The notes: generated from the letters alone by a model not told the origin. A DNA stretch of 64,000 bases from Methylobacterium durans (GCF_003173715.1 NZ_CP029550.1:1054001-1118000), one strand, 5' to 3'; counted from the first letter of the stretch, positions 40,184 through 51,034 are shown. Numbers and translations are program-made.

Positions 40184-43100
40184 ATGCTCTCCGCCATCTT
40201 CGTCGACCGGCCGCGGCTCGCGGTCGTGATCGCGATCGTCACTGCGATCGCGGGGGCGCTAGCGCTCCTGACCATTCCGGTGGCGCAGTACCCGGATATC
40301 GTGCCGCCGCAGGTCTCGGTGACGACCACCTATCCCGGCGCCGCCGCGGACGTCGTGGAATCGACCGTCGCGCAGCCGATCGAGTCCCAGGTCGTGGGCG
40401 TCGACAAGATGATCTACATGAAGAGCGTCAGCGGCAACGACGGCAGCTACACGCTCACCGCTTCCTTCGAGCTCGGGACCGATCCCGACATCAACGCTGT
40501 CAACGTCAACAATCGGGTCCAGATCGCCCTCGCGAAGCTCCCGGAGGACGTGCGCAAGCAGGGCGTCACGGTCAAGAAGAAGTCTTCGGCCCTGCTCGGC
40601 GTGCTCGCGGTCTACTCGCCCAAGGCGACGCAGGACCCGCTCTTCATCTCGAACTACGTCACGATCAACCTGCTCGACCGCATCAAGAGCACGCCGGGCG
40701 TCGGCGACGCCACACTCTGGGGCCCGCAGGATTACGCGATGCGGGCCTGGGTGCGCACGGACCAGCTCACCGGATTGAACCTCACCACCGGCGACGTTAT
40801 CGGCGCGATCCAGGCCCAGAACGTGCAGGCGCCCGTGGGGCGGATCGGTGCAAGACCGATCTCGAACGATCAACAGCTCCAGCTCAGCATCCAGACCCAG
40901 GGGCGCCTCGCCTCCGCCGACCAGTTCCGCGACATCGTCCTGCGCACGAATCCGGACGGGTCGGTGCTGCGCCTCGGCGACGTCGCCCGGATCGAGCTCG
41001 GTGCGGCCAATCTCGACCGCGAGACGCGGCTGAACGGAGCCCCCGCGACGGTGATCGCGATCTACCAATCACCGGGCGCAAACGCGATCGCGACGCTCAA
41101 CGAGGTCAAGCGGCGGGTTGGCGAACTCGCCAAGACCTTCCCCGAGGGGCTCGCCTGGAAGGTCACCTACGATCCCACGATCTTCATCACCGAGACGGTC
41201 CACGAGGTCCAGAAGACCCTGGTCGAGGCCTTCATCCTCGTCGTGATCGTCGTGTTCCTGTTCCTCGGCAGCCTGCGCGCCACCCTGATCCCGACGCTGG
41301 CCGTCCCCGTCAGCCTCATCGGAACATTCATCGTCCTGAAGGCGGTCGGCTACTCGGCGAACTCGGTCTCGCTGCTCGCCCTCGTTCTCGCCATCGGCAT
41401 CGTCGTCGACGACGCGATCGTGGTGGTCGAGAACGTCGAGCGCGTCATGGAGGAGCACCCGGACCTCTCTCCGCGGGAGGCGACGAAGCGGGCGATGGCC
41501 GAGATCACGGCACCGATCATCGCGATCACGCTTGTCCTGCTCTCCGTCTTCGTGCCGGTGGCCTTCGTGCCGGGCATTTCGGGCGAGCTGTTCCGGCAGT
41601 TCGCGGTCGCGGTGGCCGTGTCGATGCTGCTCTCGGCGATCAACGCGCTCACCCTGTCGCCGGCGCTCTGCGGCGTGCTGCTGCGGCCCCACCACGGTCC
41701 GCGCCGGGGTGTCATGGGCTTCGTCATGCGCGCGATCGACCGGGTCCGCGACGGCTACGGCGCCGCCGTGGCGCGCATCGTGCGCCTCTCCGCGATCGGC
41801 CTCGTCCTCGCCGGTGCCGCCGCCTACGGCACGATGCAGCTGGCGAAGATCACGCCGACCGGGTTCCTGCCCGAGGACGACCAGGGCGCCTTCTTCGTCG
41901 TGACGCAGCTCCCCGAGGGCGCCTCAGTCGGGCGTACCTCCGAGATCGTGGCCCGCGCCGAGGACATCCTGCGCCAGGAGCAAACGGTCGCCGACGTCAC
42001 CTCCGTCATCGGCCTCAACTTCATCGACAACTACTCCCAGGGAAACGCCGCGTTCATGGTGGTGACCCTGAAACCCTTCGAGGAGCGCAAGGCGGCCTCG
42101 GACGGAGCCGCGGCGATCATCGCCCGCCTCGGCCAGCGCTTCCGGGAGATCCAGGGCGGGACCGTGGTGCCGCTGGCGCCGCCGCCCATCATCGGCCTCG
42201 GCACCGGCGGCGGCTTCGCCTACGTGCTGGAAGATCTGCGCGGCGGGGACCCGAAGGAACTCGCCCAGGTGCTGCGCGGCCTGATCGTGGCGGCGAACGA
42301 AGAGCCGCGCCTGAACCGCGTCTTCAGCACTTTCTCGGCGACGAACCCGTCCGTCTACCTCGATATCGACCGGGACAAGGTGCAGATCCTGGGCGTGCCA
42401 TTGAACAACGTGTTCCAGGCGCTCCAGGCCTCACTCGGCGGCTATTACGTCAACGACATCAACCTGTTCGGCCGGACTTGGCAGGTGCAGGTCCAGGCCG
42501 AGGCTGCCGACCGGGCTCGGATTGACGACATCTATCGCATCAACGTGCGCAACAAGGACGGCCAGATGGTGCCGCTGCGCAGTCTCGCCGAGGTCCGGAT
42601 CGTCGTGGGGCCGCCCGCGCTGATCCGCTACAACAACCTGCGCTCCGTCACGGTCCAGGGCTCGCCCGCCCCGGGCGTCTCCTCGGGGCAGGCGCTGGCC
42701 GCCATGGAGTCCGTCGCCGCCCGCACACTGCCGGCGGGCTTTGCCGGCGAATGGACCGACACGGCCTTCCAGGAGAAGCGCGCGGAGGGCAAGACCGCGA
42801 TCATCCTCGGATTCGCGGTCCTGTTCGCCTTCCTGTTCCTCGTCGGCCTCTACGAGAGCTGGACGATCCCCGTGCCGGTGCTGCTCTCGGTGACGGTCGG
42901 CATCCTCGGCGCCTACGCGGCGATGGTCTGGGGCCGCCTGACCCTCGACCTCTACGCGCAGATCGGCATGGTGGTGCTGATCGGCCTCGCCGCCAAGAAC
43001 GGCATCCTCATCGTCGAGTTCGCCAAGGAGCAGCGCGAGGCGGGCGTGCCCGTCCGCGCAGCGGCGACCGAGGGCGCGCGCCTGCGCTTTCGCCCGGTCA

Positions 43101-43363
43101 TGATGACCTCCTTCGCCTTCATCCTCGGCCTGCTGCCGCTCGTGATCGCGACAGGCGCCGCGCAGCTCGCCCGCCGCAACGTCGGCACACCGGTCTTCGG
43201 CGGGATGATCGCGGCCTCCTTCGTCGGCATATTCGTGATCCCGCCCCTCTACGTGGTCTTCCAGAGCCTGCGCGAGCGGGCCTGGAGCCTGATGCGGGGC
43301 AAGGCGGCGCCGAAGGCGACGGAGGGACCGGCGGAGACGCCCGGACATCTGCCGGCCGAGTGA
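40184..43363 (+). CDS. RND multidrug efflux pump, AcrB/MexB type
   Basis: 1059 residues, normal for hydrophobe/amphiphile exporters. Twelve membrane helices and two large periplasmic loops. Proton-relay residues are kept: DD in [14 protein letters not shown] (helix 4) and K in [13 protein letters not shown] (helix 10). It exports drugs, dyes or solvents using the proton gradient. Begins 3 bases after the adaptor. No TolC-type gene lies nearby. Confidence 0.95.
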   Translation: MLSAIFVDRPRLAVVIAIVTAIAGALALLTIPVAQYPDIVPPQVSVTTTYPGAAADVVESTVAQPIESQVVGVDKMIYMKSVSGNDGSYTLTASFELGTDPDINAVNVNNRVQIALAKLPEDVRKQGVTVKKKSSALLGVLAVYSPKATQDPLFISNYVTINLLDRIKSTPGVGDATLWGPQDYAMRAWVRTDQLTGLNLTTGDVIGAIQAQNVQAPVGRIGARPISNDQQLQLSIQTQGRLASADQFRDIVLRTNPDGSVLRLGDVARIELGAANLDRETRLNGAPATVIAIYQSPGANAIATLNEVKRRVGELAKTFPEGLAWKVTYDPTIFITETVHEVQKTLVEAFILVVIVVFLFLGSLRATLIPTLAVPVSLIGTFIVLKAVGYSANSVSLLALVLAIGIVVDDAIVVVENVERVMEEHPDLSPREATKRAMAEITAPIIAITLVLLSVFVPVAFVPGISGELFRQFAVAVAVSMLLSAINALTLSPALCGVLLRPHHGPRRGVMGFVMRAIDRVRDGYGAAVARIVRLSAIGLVLAGAAAYGTMQLAKITPTGFLPEDDQGAFFVVTQLPEGASVGRTSEIVARAEDILRQEQTVADVTSVIGLNFIDNYSQGNAAFMVVTLKPFEERKAASDGAAAIIARLGQRFREIQGGTVVPLAPPPIIGLGTGGGFAYVLEDLRGGDPKELAQVLRGLIVAANEEPRLNRVFSTFSATNPSVYLDIDRDKVQILGVPLNNVFQALQASLGGYYVNDINLFGRTWQVQVQAEAADRARIDDIYRINVRNKDGQMVPLRSLAEVRIVVGPPALIRYNNLRSVTVQGSPAPGVSSGQALAAMESVAARTLPAGFAGEWTDTAFQEKRAEGKTAIILGFAVLFAFLFLVGLYESWTIPVPVLLSVTVGILGAYAAMVWGRLTLDLYAQIGMVVLIGLAAKNGILIVEFAKEQREAGVPVRAAATEGARLRFRPVMMTSFAFILGLLPLVIATGAAQLARRNVGTPVFGGMIAASFVGIFVIPPLYVVFQSLRERAWSLMRGKAAPKATEGPAETPGHLPAE

Positions 43364-43394
43364 GGAAACCGAGGCGGGTGAGAGGAGCAGGGCT

Positions 43395-44236
43395 ATGCAC
43401 GACGGCGAGCAGGTCATGCTGGACGATCGGCCCGACACCGAGGCGGGCGACGGCGAGGTGGGCAAGAAGCTGAAGCGGAAGGTCTACGAGCGGGAACTGC
43501 GCAAGCTCCAGGTCGGGCTCTGCCATCTGCAGGACGCGATCCGGCGAAGCGGCGCCCGCGTCATCGTGGTCTTCGAGGGGCGGGACGCTGCGGGCAAGGG
43601 CGGCACGATCAAGGCCATCACCGAGCGGGTCAGCCCCGCGTGTTCCGCGTCGTCGCGCTGCCGACGCCCTCGGACCGGCAGAAGAGCCAACTCTTCCTCC
43701 AACGCTACATCGAGCATTTCCCAGCGGCCGGCGAGATCGTGATCTTCGATCGCAGCTGGTACAACCGTGCCGGCGTCGAGCGGGTGATGGGTTTCTGCAG
43801 CGAGGCGGAGTGCCGGCGCTTCCTCGCCCTGTGCCCGCGCATCGAGCGTTTCATCATCGAAGGTGGAATCCAGCTCATCAAGGTCTGGCTCGAAGTTGGG
43901 AAGCAGGAGCAGAAGCGCCGCTTCCTCGCCCGGATCGAGGATCCCCTTCGCCAGTGGAAGCTCAGCCCGATGGATCTCGAATCCTACGAGCGCTGGTACG
44001 AGTACTCGAAGGCGCGAGACGAGATGCTGGCGGCGACCGACACCGAGCGCGCGCCTTGGTACATCCTCAGGTCCGACGACAAGCGGCGCGCCCGGCTCAA
44101 TTGCATCGCGCATATCCTCGGCCAGATCCCGCACGAGACGGTCGCGCGCGAGCCGGTGACGCTCCCGAAACGGCGCAAGGAGAACGCCTACGACGACGCG
44201 CTCCGGGACAGGCGCTTCGTCCGGGAATTGTATTGA
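43395..44236 (+). CDS. ppk2: Polyphosphate kinase 2, one-base frameshift
   Basis: Restored product 280 residues, the PPK2 size. Walker A region VVFEGRDAAGKGGTIKAI and lid/Walker B region EIVIFDRSWYNRAG and VERVMGF are seen, but in two frames. The first frame leaves the family after ITERVSP. Adding one C in the CCCC run at 43634-43637 joins it to RVFRVVALPTPSDRQKSQ. It interconverts polyphosphate and nucleoside di/triphosphates in the cytosol. The break matches three others in the window, so a base-calling error is likely. Confidence 0.85.
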
Positions 44237-44263
44237 CGGCCAGCAATCCGAGCGGCACCGCGC

Positions 44264-44665
44264 TCAGAGCCCGAGGCTTGCCTTGAATTCCTCCAACCGG
44301 CTGATCGAGGCTTCGAACTGCGCCCGAATCGCCTCGTCCCGCGTCCCGTCCCGCTCCATCTGGAGGTGCAGGATCTCCTCGTCGAGGCCGTCGCTGGTCA
44401 GTTCCTCGACCGGGCGCACCCGTTCGGCCAGGATCGTGACCCTGCTGCCGGTGACCTCGACCAATCCTCCGCTGACGAAGGCCCTGCGTCCGACGCCGTC
44501 CGTATCCGTGGCGAAGACGATGCCGGGATGCAGAGCCGTCACGAGCGGTGCGTGGCCGGGCAGCACCGTCATGTCGCCCTCGACGCCCGGCAGGACGACC
44601 GAACGGATCTCGCCCGCGAAGACGACCCGGTCCGGAGCGACGAGTTCCGCGTGGAGATCAGCCAT
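44264..44665 (-). CDS. atpC: ATP synthase F1 epsilon subunit homolog (orphan)
   Basis: 133 residues from ATG 44665. Beta-sandwich domain with LHAELVAPDRVVFAGEIRSV and GVEGDMTVLPGHAPLVTAL, then a helical C-terminal part. In the enzyme, epsilon couples rotation and inhibits hydrolysis. No other atp gene is near; it stands at the end of the fabI/DUF3141/ackA unit, so it is likely an extra copy with a separate role. Confidence 0.85.
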   Translation of the reverse strand: MADLHAELVAPDRVVFAGEIRSVVLPGVEGDMTVLPGHAPLVTALHPGIVFATDTDGVGRRAFVSGGLVEVTGSRVTILAERVRPVEELTSDGLDEEILHLQMERDGTRDEAIRAQFEASISRLEEFKASLGL

Positions 44666-44689
44666 CTCGTCCTCCCGCAGGGGCACTGC

Positions 44690-45472
44690 TCAGGCCATGA
44701 TGCTCAAGCCTCCGTCCACGTAGACGGTCATGCCGGTCAGGTGGGCGGCGTAGGGTGTTGCGAGGTAGGCCGCCGTGAGACCGACATCGTCGATATCGAC
44801 GAGATCGCCGATCGGGGCCCGCTGCACCGCCTCGGCCAGGAGGAGGTCGAAATCCTTGAGGCCGGATGCGGCACGGGTCTTGAGAGGACCCGGCGAGACG
44901 GCGTGCACGCGGATGTCCTGCTGGCCCAACTCGTAGGCGAGATAGCGGACCGCGCTCTCCAGGGCTGCCTTCACGGGGCCCATCAGGTTGTAGTTCGGCA
45001 CGACCTTGGCTGCGCCGTGATAGCTCATGGTCAGGAGCGTGCCGCCCTCGCGCATGAGCGGCGCGGCGAGCCGCGCCATGCGCACGAAGGAGTGGCAGGA
45101 GACGTCCATCGCGACGCCGAACCCCTCGGACGAGCTGTCGACGAGCCGGCCCTGCAGATCCGCCCGCGGCGCGAAGGCGATCGAATGGAGGGCAATGTCG
45201 AGGCCGCCCCATGTCTCGGCGATCCGGTCGAAGACACCCTCGAGGTCGCCGGGCCTCTGAACGTCGCAGGCCGCGAAGATCGGTGCGTCGAGCTCCCGCG
45301 CCAGCGGCTCCACGAAGGGCCGGGCCTTCTCGTTGAGGTAGGTCAGGGCGAGATCCGCTCCGAGCCGGCGGAACACCCGCGCGCAGCCGTAGGCGATCGA
45401 GTGCTCGTTGGCGACGCCGAGCACGAGGGCGCGTTTGCCGGCGAGCGCGCTGCCGTCGGGAAGGCGTTTCAT
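44690..45472 (-). CDS. fabI: Enoyl-[acyl-carrier-protein] reductase FabI type
   Basis: 260 residues. SDR fold: LVLGVANEHSIAYGCARVF is the FabI nucleotide motif, and the Tyr-x6-Lys active site is in SYHGAAKVVPNYNLMGPVKA. Reduces enoyl-ACP with NADH in fatty-acid synthesis. Overlaps the DUF3141 gene by four bases. As part of a PHA/acetyl-phosphate cluster it may be a second, condition-specific copy. Confidence 0.9.
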   Translation of the reverse strand: MKRLPDGSALAGKRALVLGVANEHSIAYGCARVFRRLGADLALTYLNEKARPFVEPLARELDAPIFAACDVQRPGDLEGVFDRIAETWGGLDIALHSIAFAPRADLQGRLVDSSSEGFGVAMDVSCHSFVRMARLAAPLMREGGTLLTMSYHGAAKVVPNYNLMGPVKAALESAVRYLAYELGQQDIRVHAVSPGPLKTRAASGLKDFDLLLAEAVQRAPIGDLVDIDDVGLTAAYLATPYAAHLTGMTVYVDGGLSIMA

Positions 45473-47829
45473 CGGTTGGCCCTCCGTGCCTGATCCGGGC
45501 GCCGCGACGGCCGCGCGGCGGCGAGGGCCGCGGGCGCGCGTTTGAGCCCGTTCCGATCCGGGTCCGCCTCCGGGGCGAGACGGCGCCGGAACTCGGGCAG
45601 GAGGGCCCGCTGCCGCGGCTCGACGTCGATGTCGGCCATCAGCCGTTCGAGGAGGCCGAGCAGGCGTTCCCGCTCCGCAAGTGTCGGGAGGAGCAGCGGC
45701 AGCGTTGCCATCGCGCGCCCTGGATCGTTCTCGACGAGCTGCGCCTGCTGCCGGACGATCCGGCCAGCCGCCTCCGCGGACAGGTCGAGCAGGCCGACGT
45801 CGTGCCCGACGAGCGCGCGGATGCGCTTGGCGGTGGACAGGCGCCGCTGATGCTTCCCGGCCCGCGCGACGAGGAGCGCCGCCCGCACCGCGGCCTCCGT
45901 GAAGCCGCCCTCTTCCATCCGGGCGGCCGGGCGGAGGGCCGAACCTGTCCTCATCGGCTCGGCTGCCGGTGCCTCGCGCCGCGAGCCCGCGTCGGCGACG
46001 CTCATCGCGCCGTAGACGTTGTAGAACGCGTTCTCGACCGTCGCGTCGCGCATCTGCCGGAAGAGGTCCCACGACGCGGTGATCCCGGCGGCGAGGAGAC
46101 GCTCAGATGCGACCGATGCGCCGGCTTTGTCACGGTGCGTGCGGTGGGTCCGCGCGAACTCGGCCCATTCCTTGATTGGGGCGAGCCAGGGATTCAGATC
46201 CGAGACGGCCCAGTGTCGCACGCGCAGGGGATGCAGGGCCCGTCCGAGCCGGGCCGATTCCGGGGAGACGAGCGTGCCGAGCATGGGATGCACGAACGCT
46301 TCGTAGAGCGAGGCGTTCAGCTCCGAAACCTTCTCGACCGCACCGAACGGCACCTCGTCGCGGCGGGCGTATTTTTGCAGCCTCTGGAGATCCTCGACCC
46401 GCCGCTCCGTCAGGATCACGTCGTAGCGCGTGGCGCCGTTCGAGCGCTGCTCTTCAATTTCCATCCCGTAGAGCCCGGGCGGCAGGTGCTCGATGTATTC
46501 GAGCAGGTCCACGATCTGGGCGTGCTCCCGCCGGGCGACGCTCGCCGAGACGAAGATGCCGAGATGGCCGATGCTCCGGTGCATCAATCCGACGATCACC
46601 TGACCGTTCGCCTTCAGGTCTTCGGTCGTTGGGTAGAGATCCGCGACCCAGTTGAAGGCCTGCTGCGGCGGGGTGATGTTGTCCCCGAGCGATGCGAACA
46701 GGATGATCGGCGACCGGATTCCGCGCAGATCGAACGCGTGGCCCTCGGACCATTGCGCGTCGCCCGCGGCGAGCTTGTTGCCGACGAACAGGTTGTCGAC
46801 GATCCAGCGGATCTCCTCGCGGTTCATCAGGAAGTAGCCGCCCCACCAGCGCTCGAATTCGAGGTAGCGCTCGGGCTCGGAGTCGATCTTCGCGAAGAGG
46901 TTGTAGTTCTTGCCGAAGAGCGTGTTGGCCGGGTTCAGGTACTCGAAATTGTCGACGAGGTACGCGCCGTCGAAGATCCCGCCGCCGAGATCGCTCGCGA
47001 AAAGCGCCGTCCAGCTCCCGCCGAGCATGCCGCCGGCGTAGCGCATCGGGTTCTCGGCGTCGTTTCCGGCCCAGTAGGACATCGGGGCGCCGTTCACCAC
47101 GATGGGTCCGGCACAATCCGGATCGAGCGCCCCGACCAGCATCGCGGCCCAGCCTCCCTGGCAATTGCCGACGATGACCGGCTTGCCGCGGGTCGGATGC
47201 CGGGAGCGCACGAGGCGCAGGAAGGCGGCCTCGGCCTGCGAGACGTCGGCCAGCGTCTGGCCCTCGACCGGGTCCGGAAAGAAGATCACCACGTAGACCG
47301 GATGGCCGGCCCTGAGCGCGACACCAACCTCGGAATCCGACTTGAATCCGCCGATGCCGGGCCCGTGGCCCGCGCGGGGATCGATGATGACGTAGGGGCG
47401 CTTGCCGGGATCGGTCTGCGTGCTCGCCGGAGGCACGATCCGCACGAGCGCGTAATTGACGGGATGCTCGAACGTCCTGGCGTCGGCGACCATCTCCCAG
47501 TCGAAGGCGAGGAGTGGCGGCTTGCCCGCATTCTCGTGCTTCAGCCAATTGTTGCCCCGCTGACGGAGCGTGTCCCAGAAGAGCACGGAGCGCTGAGCGA
47601 AGTCGGCCCAGTAGGTGGCGGCGTCGTTGAAGGCCTGCAGCGGGGTGAGCGGTCGGGTTGCGTCGACGTAGGCGCGGCCGGCCGTACCCATCGCGTCGAG
47701 ATAGGCCTCCGCTGCCGCAATGCAGCGGCCCTGATAGACCTCGGCGACCCGTGCCTGCAGCGTGAGGAGCGACGGTGCCTCGGGTTGCTCGCTCGGTACG
47801 TCGCGGTTGCGTGTCTGGACGTCGGTCAT
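45469..47829 (-). CDS. DUF3141 protein, PHA synthase-like alpha/beta hydrolase
   Basis: 786 residues. The first part is an alpha/beta hydrolase resembling PhaC: nucleophile box GNCQGG (Cys223), acid in LGDNITPP (Asp383) and histidine in HRSIGHLGIF (His422). The last ~170 residues form an Ala/Leu-rich helical domain (AAVRAALLVARAGKHQRRLS) that resembles TerB. It may act on hydroxyacyl esters or stored polyhydroxyalkanoate. The nearby phasin supports a PHA link. Activity is not proven. Confidence 0.85.
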   Translation of the reverse strand: MTDVQTRNRDVPSEQPEAPSLLTLQARVAEVYQGRCIAAAEAYLDAMGTAGRAYVDATRPLTPLQAFNDAATYWADFAQRSVLFWDTLRQRGNNWLKHENAGKPPLLAFDWEMVADARTFEHPVNYALVRIVPPASTQTDPGKRPYVIIDPRAGHGPGIGGFKSDSEVGVALRAGHPVYVVIFFPDPVEGQTLADVSQAEAAFLRLVRSRHPTRGKPVIVGNCQGGWAAMLVGALDPDCAGPIVVNGAPMSYWAGNDAENPMRYAGGMLGGSWTALFASDLGGGIFDGAYLVDNFEYLNPANTLFGKNYNLFAKIDSEPERYLEFERWWGGYFLMNREEIRWIVDNLFVGNKLAAGDAQWSEGHAFDLRGIRSPIILFASLGDNITPPQQAFNWVADLYPTTEDLKANGQVIVGLMHRSIGHLGIFVSASVARREHAQIVDLLEYIEHLPPGLYGMEIEEQRSNGATRYDVILTERRVEDLQRLQKYARRDEVPFGAVEKVSELNASLYEAFVHPMLGTLVSPESARLGRALHPLRVRHWAVSDLNPWLAPIKEWAEFARTHRTHRDKAGASVASERLLAAGITASWDLFRQMRDATVENAFYNVYGAMSVADAGSRREAPAAEPMRTGSALRPAARMEEGGFTEAAVRAALLVARAGKHQRRLSTAKRIRALVGHDVGLLDLSAEAAGRIVRQQAQLVENDPGRAMATLPLLLPTLAERERLLGLLERLMADIDVEPRQRALLPEFRRRLAPEADPDRNGLKRAPAALAAARPSRRPDQARRANR

Positions 47830-47856
47830 GGTTGCCGTCCCGGACCTTTGAGGGAG

Positions 47857-48360
47857 TCAGGCGCGGTGCCTCTCCCACGTGAGAAAGAAGCCCACATCGC
47901 CCGGCATGCCGTCGGGCCACGCCACGATCATGGCCTTCAACCCGTAGCCGGCCGGCCGCAGGCGGTCCCGCCAGAACTCGTAGGCTTGTCGCGGCCGGCC
48001 CGTCAGGGTCTCGGGCCAATCCGCCTCCGTGTTGGTGATGGCGCGCCCGCCATCGCTGCACATCACGTTCGGAAAGCGCATCACCAGGAGTTCGGACTTG
48101 CCCTGCTCCGCGGCGAGGCGGAGCTTGTGCTGGAGCGTGCGCGTGATCTCGTGCACCTTCTCGGGCGTGACCGCGATGGGCGCCGACAGCGTCTTGATGA
48201 GGTCGGCCCGCGCCTTCTCGGCGTGATCCTGGGCCTGCAATTCCTTCATCGTCTTCGCGGCCCTGAGCTTGGCCGTGTAGGTGCCGAGATCCTCGGCGGA
48301 CATGAAGGTCTCGTCCGCGAGCTCGTGCTCGGCCGGCGGCTTCGTCGTCAGCGCTTCCAT
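47857..48360 (-). CDS. Conserved unknown protein of the PHA/acetate cluster
   Basis: 167 residues, soluble, no signal. Helical, charged first half (DLGTYTAKLRAAKTMKELQA) and a second half with ELLVMRFPNVMCSDGGRAI. I do not know the family. It lies 16 bases after ackA and 27 bases before the DUF3141 gene, so it is co-transcribed. It probably belongs to the low-oxygen or storage response. Confidence 0.6.
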   Translation of the reverse strand: MEALTTKPPAEHELADETFMSAEDLGTYTAKLRAAKTMKELQAQDHAEKARADLIKTLSAPIAVTPEKVHEITRTLQHKLRLAAEQGKSELLVMRFPNVMCSDGGRAITNTEADWPETLTGRPRQAYEFWRDRLRPAGYGLKAMIVAWPDGMPGDVGFFLTWERHRA

Positions 48361-48376
48361 CAGAGGCTCCCTCCGC

Positions 48377-49585
48377 TCACAGGGCCGGCAGGCGTCGGGG
48401 CTCGCCCAGCGCCTCGCCCATACCGCGCGCGATCATGCGTTCCTCGTCCGTCGGAATAATCCAGGCGGCCGGACCACCGCCTCGCGTCACCCGCCGGCCG
48501 CCGGCGGCATTGGCCGTCTCATCGAGCCGGAAGCCGGCCCAGGCGGCTCCGCGCAGGATCTCGGCCCGGGTGGCGGCATCGTTCTCGCCGATGCCGCCCG
48601 TGAAAATCAGGGCGTCGATGCCGCCGAGCGCCGCCATCAGGGACCCGATCTCCCGTCCGATCCGATAGACGAACAGGTCGATCGCCCGCCGGGCGTCCGG
48701 ATCGGAGCCTGCGAGAGAACGGAGCCTGCGCATGTCGTTCGACAGGCCCGAAACCCCGAGAAGGCCGGACTGCGTGTAGAGGAGCCGCTCCGCCTCGTCG
48801 GGCTCGAGTTGCATCTCGCGCAACAGGTAGAAGATCACGCCTGGATCGAGGCTGCCGCAGCGCGTCCCCATGGGCAGCCCGTCGAGGGCGGAGAAGCCCA
48901 TCGTGGTCGCGACGCTCCGACCACTGTCGAGGGCGCAGAGGCTCGCGCCGTTGCCGAGATGGGCGACCACCACCCGGGCCTCCACGAGAGCCGGATCGTA
49001 ATCCGCCATCGCCGAGGCGATGTAGGCGTAGGACAGGCCGTGGAAGCCGTAGCGGCGGACCCCTCTCTCGGTGATCGCGTGCGGAAGCGCGAAGAGTTGC
49101 GCGATCTCGGGCTGATCGCGATGGAAGGCCGTGTCGAAACAGGCGACCTGGGGAAGGTCCGGAAAGCGTTGACCGATGATCCGGATCGGCTCGAGGTTGT
49201 GCGGCTGATGCAGAGGCGCGAGCGGGACGAGGCGCTCCAGATTGCGCAGCACCTCTGCATCCACCCGCACCGGCGCGCGATAATCCATGCCCCCGTGCAC
49301 GACCCGGTGGCCGGCGGCGGCGAGCCGATAGCCGCCGCCATGCGCGCGCAGCCACTCCGCCACCTGCAGGAGCGCCTCCTCATGACCGAAGGCGGTTCCG
49401 CCGCCGAAATGCTCGTCGGTCTCGAGGGTGCCGGCGCCGTCCCGGATCAGAAGGCGCGGCGCCGTCCCGAAGCCCTCGAAGAGTCCCCGATAGAGGCGGC
49501 GCGGCTCGTCGGCATCGCCGAGGGCGAACACCTGGAACTTCAGGCTCGATGAGCCCGCGTTGAGGACGAGGTAGACCGGCATCAT
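48377..49585 (-). CDS. ackA: Acetate kinase
   Basis: 402 residues. Interconverts acetyl phosphate plus ADP and acetate plus ATP. ASKHA fold with LVLNAGSSSLKF, HRVVHGG, DTAFH, GFHGLSYAYI, HLGNGASLCAL and FTGGIGEN all conserved. It follows the phosphotransacetylase-type gene by 3 bases, forming an ATP-yielding pair. Confidence 0.95.
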   Translation of the reverse strand: MMPVYLVLNAGSSSLKFQVFALGDADEPRRLYRGLFEGFGTAPRLLIRDGAGTLETDEHFGGGTAFGHEEALLQVAEWLRAHGGGYRLAAAGHRVVHGGMDYRAPVRVDAEVLRNLERLVPLAPLHQPHNLEPIRIIGQRFPDLPQVACFDTAFHRDQPEIAQLFALPHAITERGVRRYGFHGLSYAYIASAMADYDPALVEARVVVAHLGNGASLCALDSGRSVATTMGFSALDGLPMGTRCGSLDPGVIFYLLREMQLEPDEAERLLYTQSGLLGVSGLSNDMRRLRSLAGSDPDARRAIDLFVYRIGREIGSLMAALGGIDALIFTGGIGENDAATRAEILRGAAWAGFRLDETANAAGGRRVTRGGGPAAWIIPTDEERMIARGMGEALGEPRRLPAL

Positions 49586-49588
49586 CGG

Positions 49589-50563
49589 CTAGACCTCGGG
49601 AATGGGCCGGGCCGCCCTCTGGGCTGCGGCGTAGAGCGACGCGACGGCGCAGGAGGCGAGGCGCGTCAGCTCGGAATCGGCCCGGCTCGTCAGGATGATC
49701 GGCACCCGCGCCCCGAGCACGATGCCGGCCGCATCAGCGCGGGCGAGGAAGGTCAGGCTCTTGGCCAGCATGTTGCCGGCCTCGAGGTTCGGGACCACGA
49801 GGACATTGGCTTGGCCGGCGACGGGTGAGCGGATCTTCTTGATGCGGGCGGCCCCGAGGTCGATGGCGTTGTCGAGTGCGAGGGGGCCATCGAGCGCCGC
49901 GCCCGTGATCTGGTCCCGATCGGCCATCTTGCAGAGGGCGGCGGCATCGAGGGTGGACGGCACTCGGGCGTTGACGGTCTCCATCGCCGAGACGATGGCG
50001 ACCCGCACGCGATCGACGCCGAGGGCGTGCGCGAGGTCGATGGCGTTCTGGGTGATGTCCCGCTTCTCCTCGAGGGTCGGCGCGATGTTGACCGCCGCGT
50101 CGGTGACGATGAGGGGCGTGGCATGGCCCGGCACGTCCATGACGAAACAGTGGCTGACGCGGCGGGCGGTCCTCAGGCCACCCTCGCGGCGGACCACCGC
50201 GGCCATCACCTCGTCCGTGTGCAGGCTGCCCTTCATGAGCGCCTCGGCCTCGCCGGCCCGGACGAGGGCGACCGCCTTGTCGGCCGCGTCGTGGCTGTGC
50301 GCCGCCTCGACGAGCCGGAACGGCGCGAGTTCGGCCCCGATCGCAGCCGCGGCCGCGGCGATCTTCCCGGGTGGCCCGACCAGGATAGGTTCGATGATCC
50401 CCAGCGCGGCGGCCTCCAGAGCAGCGCCCAGAGCGGCCTCGTCGCAAGGGTGGACGACCGCGACTTTCAGCCTTGGCAGGTTTTGGGCAGCCGCAATGAG
50501 CCGGTCATACTTCTCGTGCCCGCCAGTCTCGACCCTGGTGCGCTCGATCGTCGAAGTCGGCAC
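49589..50563 (-). CDS. Phosphate acetyl/butyryltransferase
   Basis: 324 residues from GTG 50563 (GGGAGAGA before it). Pta/Ptb fold with GLRTARRVSHCFVMDVPGH and NLEAGNMLAKSLTFLARADA as substrate loops. It exchanges CoA and phosphate on a short acyl group, making acetyl (or butyryl) phosphate for ackA. Acetyl versus butyryl use cannot be decided by sequence alone. The upstream open frame to 51043 is not protein-like and was not used. Confidence 0.85.
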   Translation of the reverse strand: MPTSTIERTRVETGGHEKYDRLIAAAQNLPRLKVAVVHPCDEAALGAALEAAALGIIEPILVGPPGKIAAAAAAIGAELAPFRLVEAAHSHDAADKAVALVRAGEAEALMKGSLHTDEVMAAVVRREGGLRTARRVSHCFVMDVPGHATPLIVTDAAVNIAPTLEEKRDITQNAIDLAHALGVDRVRVAIVSAMETVNARVPSTLDAAALCKMADRDQITGAALDGPLALDNAIDLGAARIKKIRSPVAGQANVLVVPNLEAGNMLAKSLTFLARADAAGIVLGARVPIILTSRADSELTRLASCAVASLYAAAQRAARPIPEV

Positions 50564-51034
50564 GATGGTCTCTCCCGATCCGTCGAGGACAGGACCCGTC
50601 GCCGGTGGTCGCCACGTGCGGGCGGGCCGGACAGGCGCGACGGCGCTCAAGCTCCGCTCCGATAGGCGGTCCGAGGCGCCCTGCTCCGCGGGCGCGGCGT
50701 CGATGTTTCGAACGATGACCCATTCGCTACCGCCCGGCTTGATCGAATGGGACAGATGCGCCGACGCCCCAGGCCGGCCGCGCAGGCCGTACGGATCCGG
50801 CCCCGCTCGTGTCCGACCGCCGAGCAGTGTCGTGGCAGATGCTGTGATGCCGGACCCTTTCGCGAGGCCGCCCGGGAGTCGAGCGATACGCAGGAGGGCA
50901 AAGCCGCACCGATACTTGGACCGCGACCGTACGTCCCAACAAAACCTCAGGCCAAGAGTGTTGTTAATCTGGATCAATACGAAAGATAACGTTACAGTAG
51001 TGGCCGCCTGCACTCCCCTCACAGGAGGGTCATC
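50564..51034. promoter_or_regulatory. Divergent control region with FixK/FNR-type box
   Basis: About 470 bases without a gene between the phosphotransacetylase (-) and the phasin (+). At 50964-50977 lies TTAAT-CTGG-ATCAA, one base from the TTGAT-N4-ATCAA consensus of FNR/FixK proteins. Its centre is 64 bases before the phasin start, fitting a class II site with a short leader. It is 400 bases from the left gene, whose promoter may use another site. Confidence 0.6.
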
